Source: Vishniacozyma victoriae | Lineage: Eukaryota; Basidiomycota; Tremellomycetes; Tremellales; Bulleribasidiaceae | Assembly (NCBI GenBank): GCA_017654735.1 | Contig: JADPYG010000091.1 | Location: forward strand, 124,001 to 188,000 | Length of the DNA: 64,000 nucleotides | Reading direction: 5' to 3' | In this document: positions 54,307-63,539 of the stretch, piece after piece | How positions within the stretch are numbered: the stretch's first letter is position 1 | How the letters are laid out: each line of letters begins with the position of its first letter | Position numbers and translations under genes: made by a program | Notes under the pieces: generated by a model | Database searches by the model: none | What the model saw: the letters and a program-made list of their open reading frames with translations, nothing else | What the model was told of the DNA's origin: nothing

Positions 54307-55661
54307 CGAAGTAGTTCTGTAATGAGGGAATGCGGTAGCGAGGGAGCTGATGAAGACATGGCGGACATGCGATCCACTTAACCATTATATACACAAAAGT
54401 CAGACAGGCATACATGAATAAACGGAACGCGGAGAAGGACGATCTTCGTCTTTCTGAACCCTGAAACCCTGAGTAGAGTATAATCCAAGTCAAGTTGTGC
54501 ATCTCCCCTCCCGCACGGTGATTTACTACGCTATACCGAGTGAGCCCGAACCTCGGCAATGAGGAAACGATCACCGAAGTCATCTGCTAGAAGCTCGGTG
54601 GTGGATTAGCGGGCGCCTTGTTGAAACGTTAAAGATCCCTATCCCAATTGCAATCCGTATCAAGCAAAGACGTGAATCAGCCTTTCAGACCGGAGATTCT
54701 TTATGTGTGAGAGTGATATACCGTGTCGGCACAGCTGTCTGTTCATCCATACACCGGAGCTGCATTCACCTGGTCACAATGACCCACGGTACCGGATGAT
54801 GAACACAAGCACGACACATTGGTATACCCCGTTACCGTATTCCTTGTCGAGACGGGCGACTGTCTTATCAAGACGCTTTTCATCGGTGATCTAACGTTTT
54901 GTTCGGAGGAGATTACGGTCCAAGGCTACCTGGGCTAGAAGATCGCTAGTCATGCTGGTCTCGACGATTCTGAGAGCACATCTGAGGTTCGGGTTCAAGC
55001 CCGAGCAATGAGTCCCGCGGCCCGTATTTAGCTGCCCGGTAATAACGGATTTGTCTTGCTTGATGACGCGATCTTCTCGGTTTCGAGCTCATTACCTCAC
55101 TTCTCAACAATGTTGCTACGTCTACGTTGAAAGAACATCATGAAGAGATATCGAACGATCAAAGCGAGACCTCGCGATATTTGGAACGAACACATACTGG
55201 ATGATACCCGAGTGTCCGCCGAGAGCGACCGGTCGCAGACAGACAGCTACGGACAATAGCCGTAAGATCTCCGGTCACATTATCGAGATAGTACACTAGC
55301 CGGATCATATCGGTTGTCCGGTCCAGCACTAGGTTAGAATTGGGGCCTTTTTTGAAATCTTCGATCTTCGATCAACGAAGAATAGGACTAGTACATATAA
55401 ATGATCACATGTACGTGAATGAGCAATTGTCGTTTATAGCAGCGCCCGAGCGCATTTCGGCTAGGTTGGAGGTGAGAGTACATGTGGTCCGTGCTCTCGC
55501 CCAGTAAGATTATATTGACCTTGAGATCAATGCTTGCGTTTTTCGTTCTCATTCTACTAACAATCACCGATTGAGCTACCTCGTAAGTCAGATACCTACA
55601 TGGTACACCTAGTCGCTAATGTTTAGCCTACATTCATTATCACTTGACACTTGGTGAATCA
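54307..55661. other. long gene-free stretch in the array
   Basis: 1.35 kb with only short open frames lacking motifs (for example 54703-54894). A T-arm-like hairpin (TCGGG-TTCAAG-CCCGA near 54990-55010) has a 6-nt loop and no cloverleaf around it. Promoter space for the SNG1-like gene and C1 is the only supported role. Confidence 0.5.
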
Positions 55662-56291
55662 ATGGGCAGCACTACTTCCACCCAACAAATGAATTTTGAG
55701 GGATACGAGGAAGCTATTCGGTTCATTCCAGACGCGCTTCAAAGCCGAATACAATCTTTCGACCCCTTGCAGCTATCAGCCGAACTCGACATGTTCAAGA
55801 CCGAGACTCCCTCCGTCTCATTGTACTGGATCTCAGTGATGCAGAAGCAAGGAATCATCGACTGGTCCAATCTCACTGCGACCATCACCAATTGTATCGA
55901 TGACATACCCAGTAACAAATCTTCAATCGCCTCCGTGAAAGCCTTTGTGGAGTATATCCTGGTAGAAGTTCAAGCAAAAAAGCAGACAGCTTTGTTCGGA
56001 ATTCATTGGATCATCGAACTGGCAAACGCCGTCGACCAGCATTTCGAATGGGTAATATCGGGCGAATCGGATCCCCTCCCAATTCATCAAGCAGCAGCAG
56101 ACGCCATCGAGGTCATCCACCAACAATGTAGTCTTGCGAGCGATTATCGACCATACAATCATGTTGTGATCACGGGACTGGGTCGCGAGCTATTTGACGG
56201 GTATGAAGTCTACAAAGGCGTCAATCTGTTCGTTATGGCAGGCTTTGACGAGCCTATTTATCCCGAAGACAATGATCCTGACGATGACTAG
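55662..56291 (+). CDS. Array gene C1: unrecognised protein with N-myristoylation-like start
   Basis: An intronless 209-residue protein starting MGSTTSTQQMNFEGYEEAIR. Gly2 and Ser6 fit the N-myristoylation consensus. Helical blocks: QSFDPLQLSAELDMFKTETP, VSLYWISVMQKQGIIDWSNL, VKAFVEYILVEVQAKKQTAL and IHQAAADAIEVIHQQCS, with an acidic end (PIYPEDNDPDDD). The first blocks align with C2. It lacks the Cys/Trp motif at the C-terminus seen in C3-C5, so it belongs to a subgroup with C2. The open frame extends six codons upstream from a TTG; the ATG at 55662 is preferred. Confidence 0.6.
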   Translation: MGSTTSTQQMNFEGYEEAIRFIPDALQSRIQSFDPLQLSAELDMFKTETPSVSLYWISVMQKQGIIDWSNLTATITNCIDDIPSNKSSIASVKAFVEYILVEVQAKKQTALFGIHWIIELANAVDQHFEWVISGESDPLPIHQAAADAIEVIHQQCSLASDYRPYNHVVITGLGRELFDGYEVYKGVNLFVMAGFDEPIYPEDNDPDDD

Positions 56292-56559
56292 GAGGTCATA
56301 TCATGATTACGATGATTATGAGTAATACCTTAGTTTAGCCAACTCCATCTCCCTGACCCCATGTATCCAGCAATACATATGTCGATGTAAACCCATTTCA
56401 GCAATGATAAAGAGCTGCGGCATATATCGGACTTGGCAATGGGGACACATAACTTTCAGGGTGCACCCCCTCCAAACAAGCTTCATCACCTACTCTCAAC
56501 TTACTTGCCAGCTTGTAAGCCTGTTGAAGACAACCTGACTAGCTAGACAATCTCCTGAG

Positions 56560-57036
56560 ATGGGCAATATCAACTGCGCCCAATCCTTTATCGATGCTGC
56601 CGCATCACCCCCCCCCCCCCCCCCTCGCTCACCATATCCAGCACCTTACTCCCCCCGAGCTCAAGACCGCGATTATCGAAACACCAGCTGCCAGAGTCTG
56701 GTATGCAATGATACTGCTTGAACAAGGCCAACTCGGTGCCCCAGCATTCGCGGCATCGTGGGAGCATGCATACGTGCGATCATCAACCAGTCGGCTTCCT
56801 TGAATTATGTCGAAGCCGTCTTTAAGTACATCCTCGACCAGGGCGGACTAAAGGAGAATTCCGAAGATCGGAACGCAACAGATAGGCTCATCTCGTTTGC
56901 TCCTTTCGGAGCAAGCCTGCTGGACGGTGAAGATGCGATCAGAGCTGTCGAGGCCGAAAGAAAGCTGCTTGACATTGAATCGACCGAGGCAGAAGTGAAG
57001 CGACGGGATGCTGAGTCGGAAGACAGCGTGAGGTGA
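56560..57036 (+). pseudogene. Array gene C2: frameshifted copy with 17-nt poly-C run
   Basis: Starts MGNINCAQSFIDAAAS (Gly2, Asn3) at 56560. A run of 17 C at 56608-56624 follows, after which the conserved body lies in a different frame: LTPPELKTAIIETPAARVWY and AMILLEQGQLGAPAFAASWE, which align with C1 (DPLQLSAELDMFKTETPSVS). A second frame change around 56755-56800 leads to AIINQSASLNYVEAVFKYIL and LLDGEDAIRAVEAERKLLD, ending at 57036. No intron with GT-AG ends restores the second junction. The poly-C run could vary in length by slippage, but the second break makes this copy a pseudogene unless missequenced. Confidence 0.65.
56608..56624 (+). repeat. poly-C homopolymer run
   Basis: Seventeen consecutive C between GCATCA and TCGCTC, inside the N-terminal coding part of C2. 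It encodes Pro in the starting frame. Homopolymers of this length are prone to both replication slippage and sequencing error. Confidence 0.9.
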
Positions 57037-57540
57037 GGGCTTCTCATTATCAGAAGTGAGAGGTCTGATACTACAGACTGGACCCCTCAAACGAGACAAA
57101 CATTGGACAGTGAGCCCGGTCATGGGTTGGACAATCTCAGTAATCGATGGGACGTCTCGGTCAAAGATTAGGCCTGGTTTTTACACCCTCTTCCAATCGA
57201 TTCCGAAAAGAGGCTGGAGGACGGTGATTTTTGGAGAGGTATACTGGGCTGATCGTCATCAGGACGACTCTCAATAACTCTACGGAATGCATCAATACTG
57301 ATCCAAGGGCCGCCGGAGATTAATTACTCAGTATGACCTCATGCTATACTATATGATCAAGAGATACGGGGACGAGTCAAAGGGTGGAGGTGGCCGAACA
57401 CGACTCACACACAACAGGGCAAGGGAGAAACGCCTTGATTCTATATGGAGGTGACCATTGTGCTTCTCACCATATCATATGACTGAAATCTAGTTTAGTC
57501 AGTTAGAAATCATTGAGCTGATCAGCAGTCTCGCTACAAG
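57037..57540. other. intergenic region between C2 and C3
   Basis: No gene seen. A short open frame at 57056-57277 has no motif. Confidence 0.4.
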
Positions 57541-58308
57541 ATGGGCAACATCACTTCATACTTCACTCCTGCCAACCGACTCGCTCGACAATTTCAGAAA
57601 CTTTCCGCCCTCTTTATCAACGCTCTAGTGATAGCCGCTCTTGATGATCAGCCATTGAAACAAGTCGAATACATCTTACGGAAGGAGTCAAAGATGGATA
57701 CGGAATACGAGCCGCTTATTGTATCTCGAATGACTCTGGTCATCGATGACTGTCATGACAGAATTCGCAACAATCGATTAGACGACACCTACATTTATGC
57801 GGTCGTTAAAGGAGTTGTCACGACCGTGGAGTGGTCCGTGGATGACAGCAACAAGGCCGGAGAGCTGATGAAAGAGGGAATGGAGAATCTTCTATCATTG
57901 GCGGCGAGGTCGATCAAAGGAGAGGCGTGTCAAGAGTGTCAGAACGGAGCCGACTACAAGTCGCCTCATCGACTGGACAGAGACGTACACGAATACTTTG
58001 TCGACAGTATGAGGGAACTGGTCGAGATTGGGAGACATGTGAAGGCGGAATGGTCATTGGGCTATCTTGCACGATATTCGCTCCACAAATTGTGCTTGGT
58101 ATACGATCTTTACGAACCCTTTCAACATCTCTCAGAAGACCCGCAGCGACCTAACAGGGGTACCGACAACACCGATTATGAAGAGATGTGGTGTCACCAG
58201 AGTTATCGAGGAGAAGGATGTCAGTGCTGGGACTCGGAGTATGCCTCTTGGGGAGACTCTTCGTACATGGATCGACATTATAAGCATTGCCCGTTGGGAC
58301 GATATTAA
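57541..58308 (+). CDS. Array gene C3: myristoylation-type start and Cys/Trp C-terminal motif
   Basis: An intact intronless 255-residue protein, the best reference for family C. It starts MGNITSYFTPANRLARQFQK (Gly2, Ser6: N-myristoylation type). Middle blocks are VIAALDDQPLKQVEYILRKE, TYIYAVVKGVVTTVEWSVDD and MENLLSLAARSIKGEACQEC. A helical region DVHEYFVDSMRELVEIGRHV and YSLHKLCLVYDLYEPF leads to the C-terminus with EEMWCHQSYRGEGCQCWD, then HYKHCPLGRY. CxxC in ACQEC and the WC...CxCW...C arrangement suggest a small metal-binding or disulfide-stabilised module. No family was recognised. A membrane-attached cytosolic protein is the simplest reading of the N-terminus. Confidence 0.68.
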   Translation: MGNITSYFTPANRLARQFQKLSALFINALVIAALDDQPLKQVEYILRKESKMDTEYEPLIVSRMTLVIDDCHDRIRNNRLDDTYIYAVVKGVVTTVEWSVDDSNKAGELMKEGMENLLSLAARSIKGEACQECQNGADYKSPHRLDRDVHEYFVDSMRELVEIGRHVKAEWSLGYLARYSLHKLCLVYDLYEPFQHLSEDPQRPNRGTDNTDYEEMWCHQSYRGEGCQCWDSEYASWGDSSYMDRHYKHCPLGRY

Positions 58309-58783
58309 GGATTAGGTTCGATGTTGTATTTCAGTATTAGACTTCCGCTAAGAGTGACCCAATTGTATGATATATGAATCTTCAAACCCGTCATGTCTAG
58401 TCGATATCATATACATTAGCCTCGATGGATATCATCAGTCGATATCAGGTCCTGACATCGCTGATAAGGGATGTCCCCAAAGTCAGCCTCGACCCCAAAG
58501 GACACACAGCCGCCACCACTCCCCGGAAATTTGCCCTCGGACTTCTCGGTCAAAGAAGCAGGCAACACGCCTACACCTCGACGCAAGAAGGCTTCTTATC
58601 CCCATCAATCTGAGCACCATATAAGTCGAGTCCCAGTCAATTCAGTCTCTTCTCTTGCATATCACTTTCATTCCCACTTACATCACTTGCGCTACCAAGA
58701 CTTAGTTTCACTCTCCAAGTACGTAACCTCATCTCACATCCTTCATCGACTGATCTGTAGACTACTTCACTTCCGATAACAAC
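58309..58783. promoter_or_regulatory. C4 upstream region with TATA box
   Basis: CCATATAAGTCGAG at about 58617-58630 is a TATA-like element about 160 bp before the C4 start. The flanking sequence (GTCAGCCTCGACC, ACGCCT, AAGAAG) is repeated upstream of C5 (59760-59910), so the promoter was duplicated with the gene. Confidence 0.5.
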
Positions 58784-59573
58784 ATGACTTCTCTTTTCCA
58801 CGACGTCACCGTTTCACCTCTCGATGACCGATCCCACAACTTTGACGACTACTGCAATCCCGATTCCCCCTCACATGCCGCCTTTGCTAAAGAGAGCTCC
58901 GATCAACAACTCACTTATCTCCAATCTCTTCCCCTTTCCCAACAAACTTAAGTGCTCGGAGTCGCCGGACTCGACGCTACTCAACGAGCAAAGATCATCC
59001 TCCTCAACGAAGGTATCGAGCATCCTGGCCTTCTCCTTACCGCCCAAAGACATCAAATTGGCCGTTGAAGACGTCCTCGAATCAAACCGCGATGGATCTC
59101 ATGACGACATCGACTTCATCGCCGTGGTTGAAGGAGTGATTGATCGAACCAAGGAGGATGCAAGGACCAAGGGGGAGGGAGTCCAAGGAGGAGCGGAGCA
59201 ACTATTGTCGATTGCCGCTAGGATGTTCAAGGGAGAGAAGTGCGAATATGTGGAGTGCGGTCCCGCAGTCTCTCATCGACCAACAGCGGTTCATGATTTC
59301 GTAGTGATGGGATTAGAGGAGCTGGAGGAGGTTGCAAAGGAATTGAATCTGGAATGGAGATTGAGTGAACGAGGAAGGTTCTGTCTCCGCAAGCTTTCAG
59401 TGACCGTCCACGGATTGGTCTACAACTCGGTAAAACACCTCGCCAACACCCCAGGACCTCAAGATTACCATCAGTTGGAGGAGGTGTGGTGTCTCGAGAA
59501 CTCGAAGTGTGATTGCTGGGACGTAGAACAGGGCGCGAACCACAACATGTTTTGCGAGTTGAGTGATTGGTAG
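58784..59573 (+). pseudogene. Array gene C4: copy with a TAA and a frameshift
   Basis: The frame from ATG 58784 (MTSLFHDVTVSPLDDRSHNF) reaches DQQLTYLQSLPLSQQT and then TAA at 58949-58951. It stays similar to C5 afterwards (VLGVAGLDATQRAKIILLNE against VLAALGHDPLKNARTILSSS) until LLLTAQ near 59045, where the similarity jumps to another frame: DIKLAVEDVLESN, FIAVVEGVIDRTKE, LLSIAARMFKGEKCEYVECG, and LEEVWCLENSKCDCWDVEQG. A 249-codon open frame starting at 58824 (MTDPTTLTTTAIPIPPHMPP) covers the second part, but its first 70 codons are out of frame with the family. It could be translated as a chimeric protein; by family comparison this is a pseudogene. Confidence 0.72.
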
Positions 59574-60038
59574 AGTCGGGGTCTTTCTCTAGTAGTTCCG
59601 TTTGGAATTAGCACATCATCAAGTACGATGGTATGGTAGGAGGATTAGTTTTAACGATGTTCATGAAGATATAACCTACCTCCTCTATGAGACTTCTGTT
59701 TTCGTGGTTCCCTGAGCGAATTGCATATCAAGATATTGCTCCGCTGACAAGCCGCTAGTCAGCCTCGACCTTGAAGTCACTTACACGGACTAGGGATACA
59801 CAATCTTTCCCGGGCTTCTCACGACTAGGAGTACAGAACACGCCTCCGACACGACCAAAGAAGCAATGCTTTCCCTTCTCGTCCTCCAGCACATCACATA
59901 TAAGCCGTTCCCTTCATCTCATTATCTCTCGTTCTCCCACTTTGTTAGCCCGAAACACCCACCTAGTTTCTCACGTATGTTCCCTACTCCCCTGTTAAGC
60001 CTCCAGCTGATGGTGTAGACCTCACACCAAAATCCACA
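59574..60038. promoter_or_regulatory. C5 upstream region with TATA box
   Basis: CACATATAAGCCGTTC at about 59896-59911 matches the TATA region of C4, at a similar distance (about 140 bp) from the start. A CT-rich leader with a possible 5' UTR intron (GTATGT near 59974, CAGCTGATGGTGTAG near 60004-60018) follows. No gene otherwise. Confidence 0.5.
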
Positions 60039-60787
60039 ATGGGCAACTCCAATTCTCACGAGCCCTCTGCCCCTGTCGCCATCCCCTCTGTCCGACCGGA
60101 TCTTCAGTTCCTCATCAACCTCCCTGCCGACGAGAAGGCCTGGGTCTTAGCTGCCCTTGGACACGACCCCTTGAAGAATGCTCGAACCATCTTATCGAGT
60201 TCCGATATAGTCAAACCCAGATCTCTTCTCACCAGTCAAGAGCTAGCTCGAGCCGTCGACGACGTTCTCACCAGCTTCAGGTCGGAGATTACCGTAGACG
60301 AGGACTACATCATCAACCTCATCGAAGGGATTGTAGAGGGAGTATGGAAAGAAGGAGGAGCCAATGAAGCAATGGAGTAGGTGATCTCTTTGGCTGCGAG
60401 GATGGTTAAGGGGGAAGGGTGCGGAGAATGTGGTTCCCACGACTACCAATCGCCTGTCAGAGGTTCAATCGATTTGACGGACGAGTTTGTGGACGCTCTC
60501 GCCGATTTAGTAAATATCGCTTCCGCGCAGGGCATAGACTTAGTCTTGAGCACAAAAGCTAGATTTCGATCGACAAGCTGGCCACCATTTACGACCAGAA
60601 CGATTGGCTTCAGAACCTCTTCAAGATGAACTTCGAGACCGACGACTTGGAGGTTATGTGGTGCCACAGGACTCAGAGGTGTTGGTGTTGGGAGTTTGGA
60701 TGTAGGAGCCCCGAGCATTTGGAGAAGTGTGGGCTCCATGCCGATGACGAGAGTTGTCAGGATTGGTATGAAGAAGACTACGAGTAG
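60039..60787 (+). pseudogene. Array gene C5: copy with TAG and a frameshift
   Basis: Starts MGNSNSHEPSAPVAIPSVRP (Gly2, Ser6). LINLPADEKAWVLAALGHDP, SLLTSQELARAVDDVLTSFR and YIINLIEGIVEGVWKEGG follow the family. TAG at 60378-60380 lies between GANEAME and VISLAARMVKGEGCGECG, which stays in frame. Near 60562 (KARF) the similarity shifts to another frame: ISIDKLATIYDQNDWLQNLF, LEVMWCHRTQRCWCWEFGC, ending EDYE and a stop at 60785-60787. A 39-nt segment (60342-60380, GTATGG...GAGTAG) could be spliced out in frame to skip the TAG, but it lacks a clear branch point. The second break has no intron explanation. Confidence 0.75.
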
Positions 60788-61013
60788 TATCATAGATGTT
60801 CTGAGATAAAGATACTTTACGATGTATATGATAGGACACACTATTTCTCATTCAGCATCACGCGTGAATCGTCCACCCGTGACAAAAATCATTCTTGATA
60901 CCATGGGAGTCACCAAGTCCATCGCGTTGTCCATCTCGATCAGGATACCTCGCCGAAATGTATTGATGCGTCGTCGTGAGGTTTTCCAGGGGATGGTCCA
61001 GTATACATGACGA

Positions 61014-62499
61014 CTACGATACAAGAATGAATACCAAGAACTACCTCATCAGTGCCGTCCACCACCTTCGAAGGTAAGGAATACTCACAAATATAATAAG
61101 GACACCAAAGATCTTGAGCATTAACCATCTATTACTAGTAACACTAGCGTAGTACTTTAACAATTCCCTCTGTGCTCCAGAAACGTTTCTGCTCATTAGC
61201 TCCGTTCTCTTACCATCTTAGAGGTGTGGGTGAAGGGGAGGGAAGTAGAGGATACGAGAAGGGGAGGAGGACATAAGACTCACGCAGCTATATCCGTCGT
61301 ATCAGCATCTATACGCTGTACAGTCTCTCTCTGTTCCGCTACCATTCCAGCCAGTTGCGAAAAGATCGATCCTAATTCCGAAATGGTAGATTCGATACTC
61401 TCAATAGCAGTTGATCGAGATTGAATATAATCGTCCTACCCATCAGCATCTCCCATTTCACGAGAAGAGAGAGATGGACATACCTGCTGCTCGACCAACT
61501 GCATCTGCTGATACCCCTCTCCACCTCTCCCACTCTCTCCCCTATCGCCATCAATGTCAAGAGCCAAGAAGTCTTGTTCTCCGTTATCAATCGCCTTCGA
61601 TTTGCCTTTACGGTCGTTGGTGGGCATACCAGATCCTGGACCTCCTTTTTGTTGTTGGCCGAAAAGGAGGGAGTCTGAGATCAGCTGACGGCATGTAGTG
61701 GAACGTTGAGCTGGGACGTACTGTTTGCCGGTTGAAGTGTTGAATTTGCTGTGGTGTGCATAAATTGTTCTGAGCGGTCTTTGGATGCTTTCATGTTCTG
61801 CACGTCAGCTTTCGTTCTAACGACGCCTACAATTCCATAGTATTCCTCCACTACCTCCATGTTCCCTACAACCCTTCATAGACCTCCTCGGACCCGACAC
61901 ACCTCCTATCTCCCCTCTAAATGAGAATGGAATCTCACTCACCTGAGTCCTCAATTCCAGTACATCCTTGAACCCCATTCCCATATCCGCCAACCGACTC
62001 TGCAACATCATGACCACATTCGAATTATGTTCCTCCACCTGACCCTTTCCAGCAGCTACCTGAGGCTGTTTCTGAGCTCGGATATATGATTGTAGGGATG
62101 CGATTTGAGTATTTAAGGAAGCTATATCTTGTCTGATCACGTATGTCAACTCGGATATTTCGATTGGGCGGTCATCAAATAGAGTCTTTCGCTTTGCCAC
62201 TACCCATCAGCTGTACCTCAGACAAGTGGGGTGAGCTGAGAGGACGTACATTGTGCTAATTTCTGGAGTTTTAGAGTGGTACTGTTGATATCCTTCGCAA
62301 TCCCACCTGCCATCCTCCCAAATTCACTCTTACTGCCCTGACCGGGTTTGGGTGTACTTCGTCCATTCTCCTTAGGAATCAAAGGTTGTTTAACTTCACT
62401 CTTGCCCTTTGTAGAAGAAGAGGTGGAGGGTAGGGACGAGCGGGATTTGATAGATGCGAGAGTGGAGTGAAATTCGCTCGTTCGGTCTTTTGGTGCCAT
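61014..62499 (-). CDS. SED5: Syntaxin-5-like Qa-SNARE (Sed5)
   Basis: Begins MAPKDRTSEFHSTLASIKSR: the DRTxEF peptide near the start is the Sly1-binding motif of Sed5/syntaxin 5. An N-terminal helical region follows (DINSTTLKLQKLAQ; LTYVIRQDIASLNTQIASLQ). The SNARE helix is RSTAIESIESTISELGSIFA then QLAGMVAEQRETVQRIDADT, with the zero-layer Gln in FAQLAG. The final exons give GAQRELLKYYASVTSNRWLM and the membrane anchor LKIFGVLIIFFLVFILVS. Six exons were inferred; the last intron (GTGAGT...CTGATGAGGTAG) splits the membrane segment. Sed5 acts in ER-Golgi and intra-Golgi fusion. The in-frame ATG at 62664 lies upstream of a promoter-like stretch and was not used. Confidence 0.92.
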
Positions 62500-62840
62500 C
62501 TTGCTTGATGCCTCTTGTCTCAAGCGGCTGAAGAGGGTTGATAAGTAGTAGTGACGGATATAAGGAGGATTATCTAGTTGATTGATAGAGTAGACAGTGA
62601 GTGACGCGCTGGATGGGTAGATAGAGGGTGCCACGTTCGGTGAATACGGCAATGTCCGCTTCATTCAACTCTCCTCTTCTACTGTATCTTCTAATCACTA
62701 TACATTCATCAACAACAGCATCATCCACTCAGACCATCTTAGGTTCAACACACACGAACGATACAGAACGACTAGAAGGAACACCACTAGAAAAAGAATC
62801 ATTTGAAGAGGAGAAAATAAACCCAAACGACACAATCATC

Positions 62841-63255
62841 ATGTCCCGTCCATCCCAACCTGAATTGAAGAGTGAGCTGCTGTCCTCTTCCAGGTCGATG
62901 GGCGCAAGCTGACTGCCAGAATTCATGGACCGTAAAATCTTCCTACATGTCCAAGGTGGTCGATCAGTATCGGGAGTTCTGAGGGGTTTCGACATTTTCT
63001 TAAATCTAGTCCTGGATCAGGCTACGGAAGAGATGGGAGGTGGACAGAAGAGGCCTTGTGGGATGATTGTGAGTGTCCTTCTCTACTTTTGTCTGGGAAA
63101 CAGACGCGAAGAGGATAAATGGAGGAGGAAGCAGGTGGATTTGAAGGATGTGGTGGAGGAAGGGAAGATGGATTTCAAGGGAAGAAGCTGACATTCAGGT
63201 TATCCGAGGAAATTCAGTAGCATCAATAGAACTGCTGGATAGTATGAGAGTCTAG
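62841..63255 (+). CDS. SMX2: Small nuclear ribonucleoprotein SmG
   Basis: Three exons encode a protein of about 82 residues: MSRPSQPELKK joined to FMDRKIFLHVQGGRSVSGVL, RGFDIFLNLVLDQATEEMGG, GQKRPCGMI joined to VIRGNSVASIELLDSMRV. It has the Sm1 (VSGVLRGFDIFLNLVLD) and Sm2 (IRGNSV) motifs of SmG, a member of the heptameric ring on spliceosomal snRNAs. Introns are at about 62871-62918 (GTGAGC...CTGACTGCCAG) and 63070-63198. Shares its upstream region (about 340 bp) with SED5. Confidence 0.92.
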
Positions 63256-63539
63256 CGAGTGGAAGGAATAGTTGGCGGAGATGGAGTAAAGAGGAAACAT
63301 TGGAAGATAGCGGAGGGAGGAATGGAAAACGCCATACTTCCAGGGAGAAGGGCGATACAGTACTTTTACAGGTTTACACGATTCATTTTACCACGGACCA
63401 ATATGTCATTACATCGATAATTGTTCGGGTACGAGAGCAGCATTCAGGAGGATGTAGCTAATAGCAATGCCGGATCTTGACAGGTATATTGAACACGAAC
63501 AATGCTATCGACACGGAATATACGATACGCCAGACGACC
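63256..63539. other. convergent 3' region
   Basis: 3' UTR space between SmG (plus) and the partial gene (minus). Nothing recognised. Confidence 0.4.

Noticed and set aside
54975..55020. T-arm-like hairpin suggesting a tRNA gene
   Set aside because: The loop is 6 nt and I could not find matching acceptor, D or anticodon stems.
58824..59045. N-terminal 70 codons of the long open frame in C4 as a novel Pro-rich domain
   Set aside because: Family similarity lies in another frame over this stretch.
60443..60841. Minus-strand open frame opposite C5
   Set aside because: Antisense to the conserved Cys-motif region of C5.
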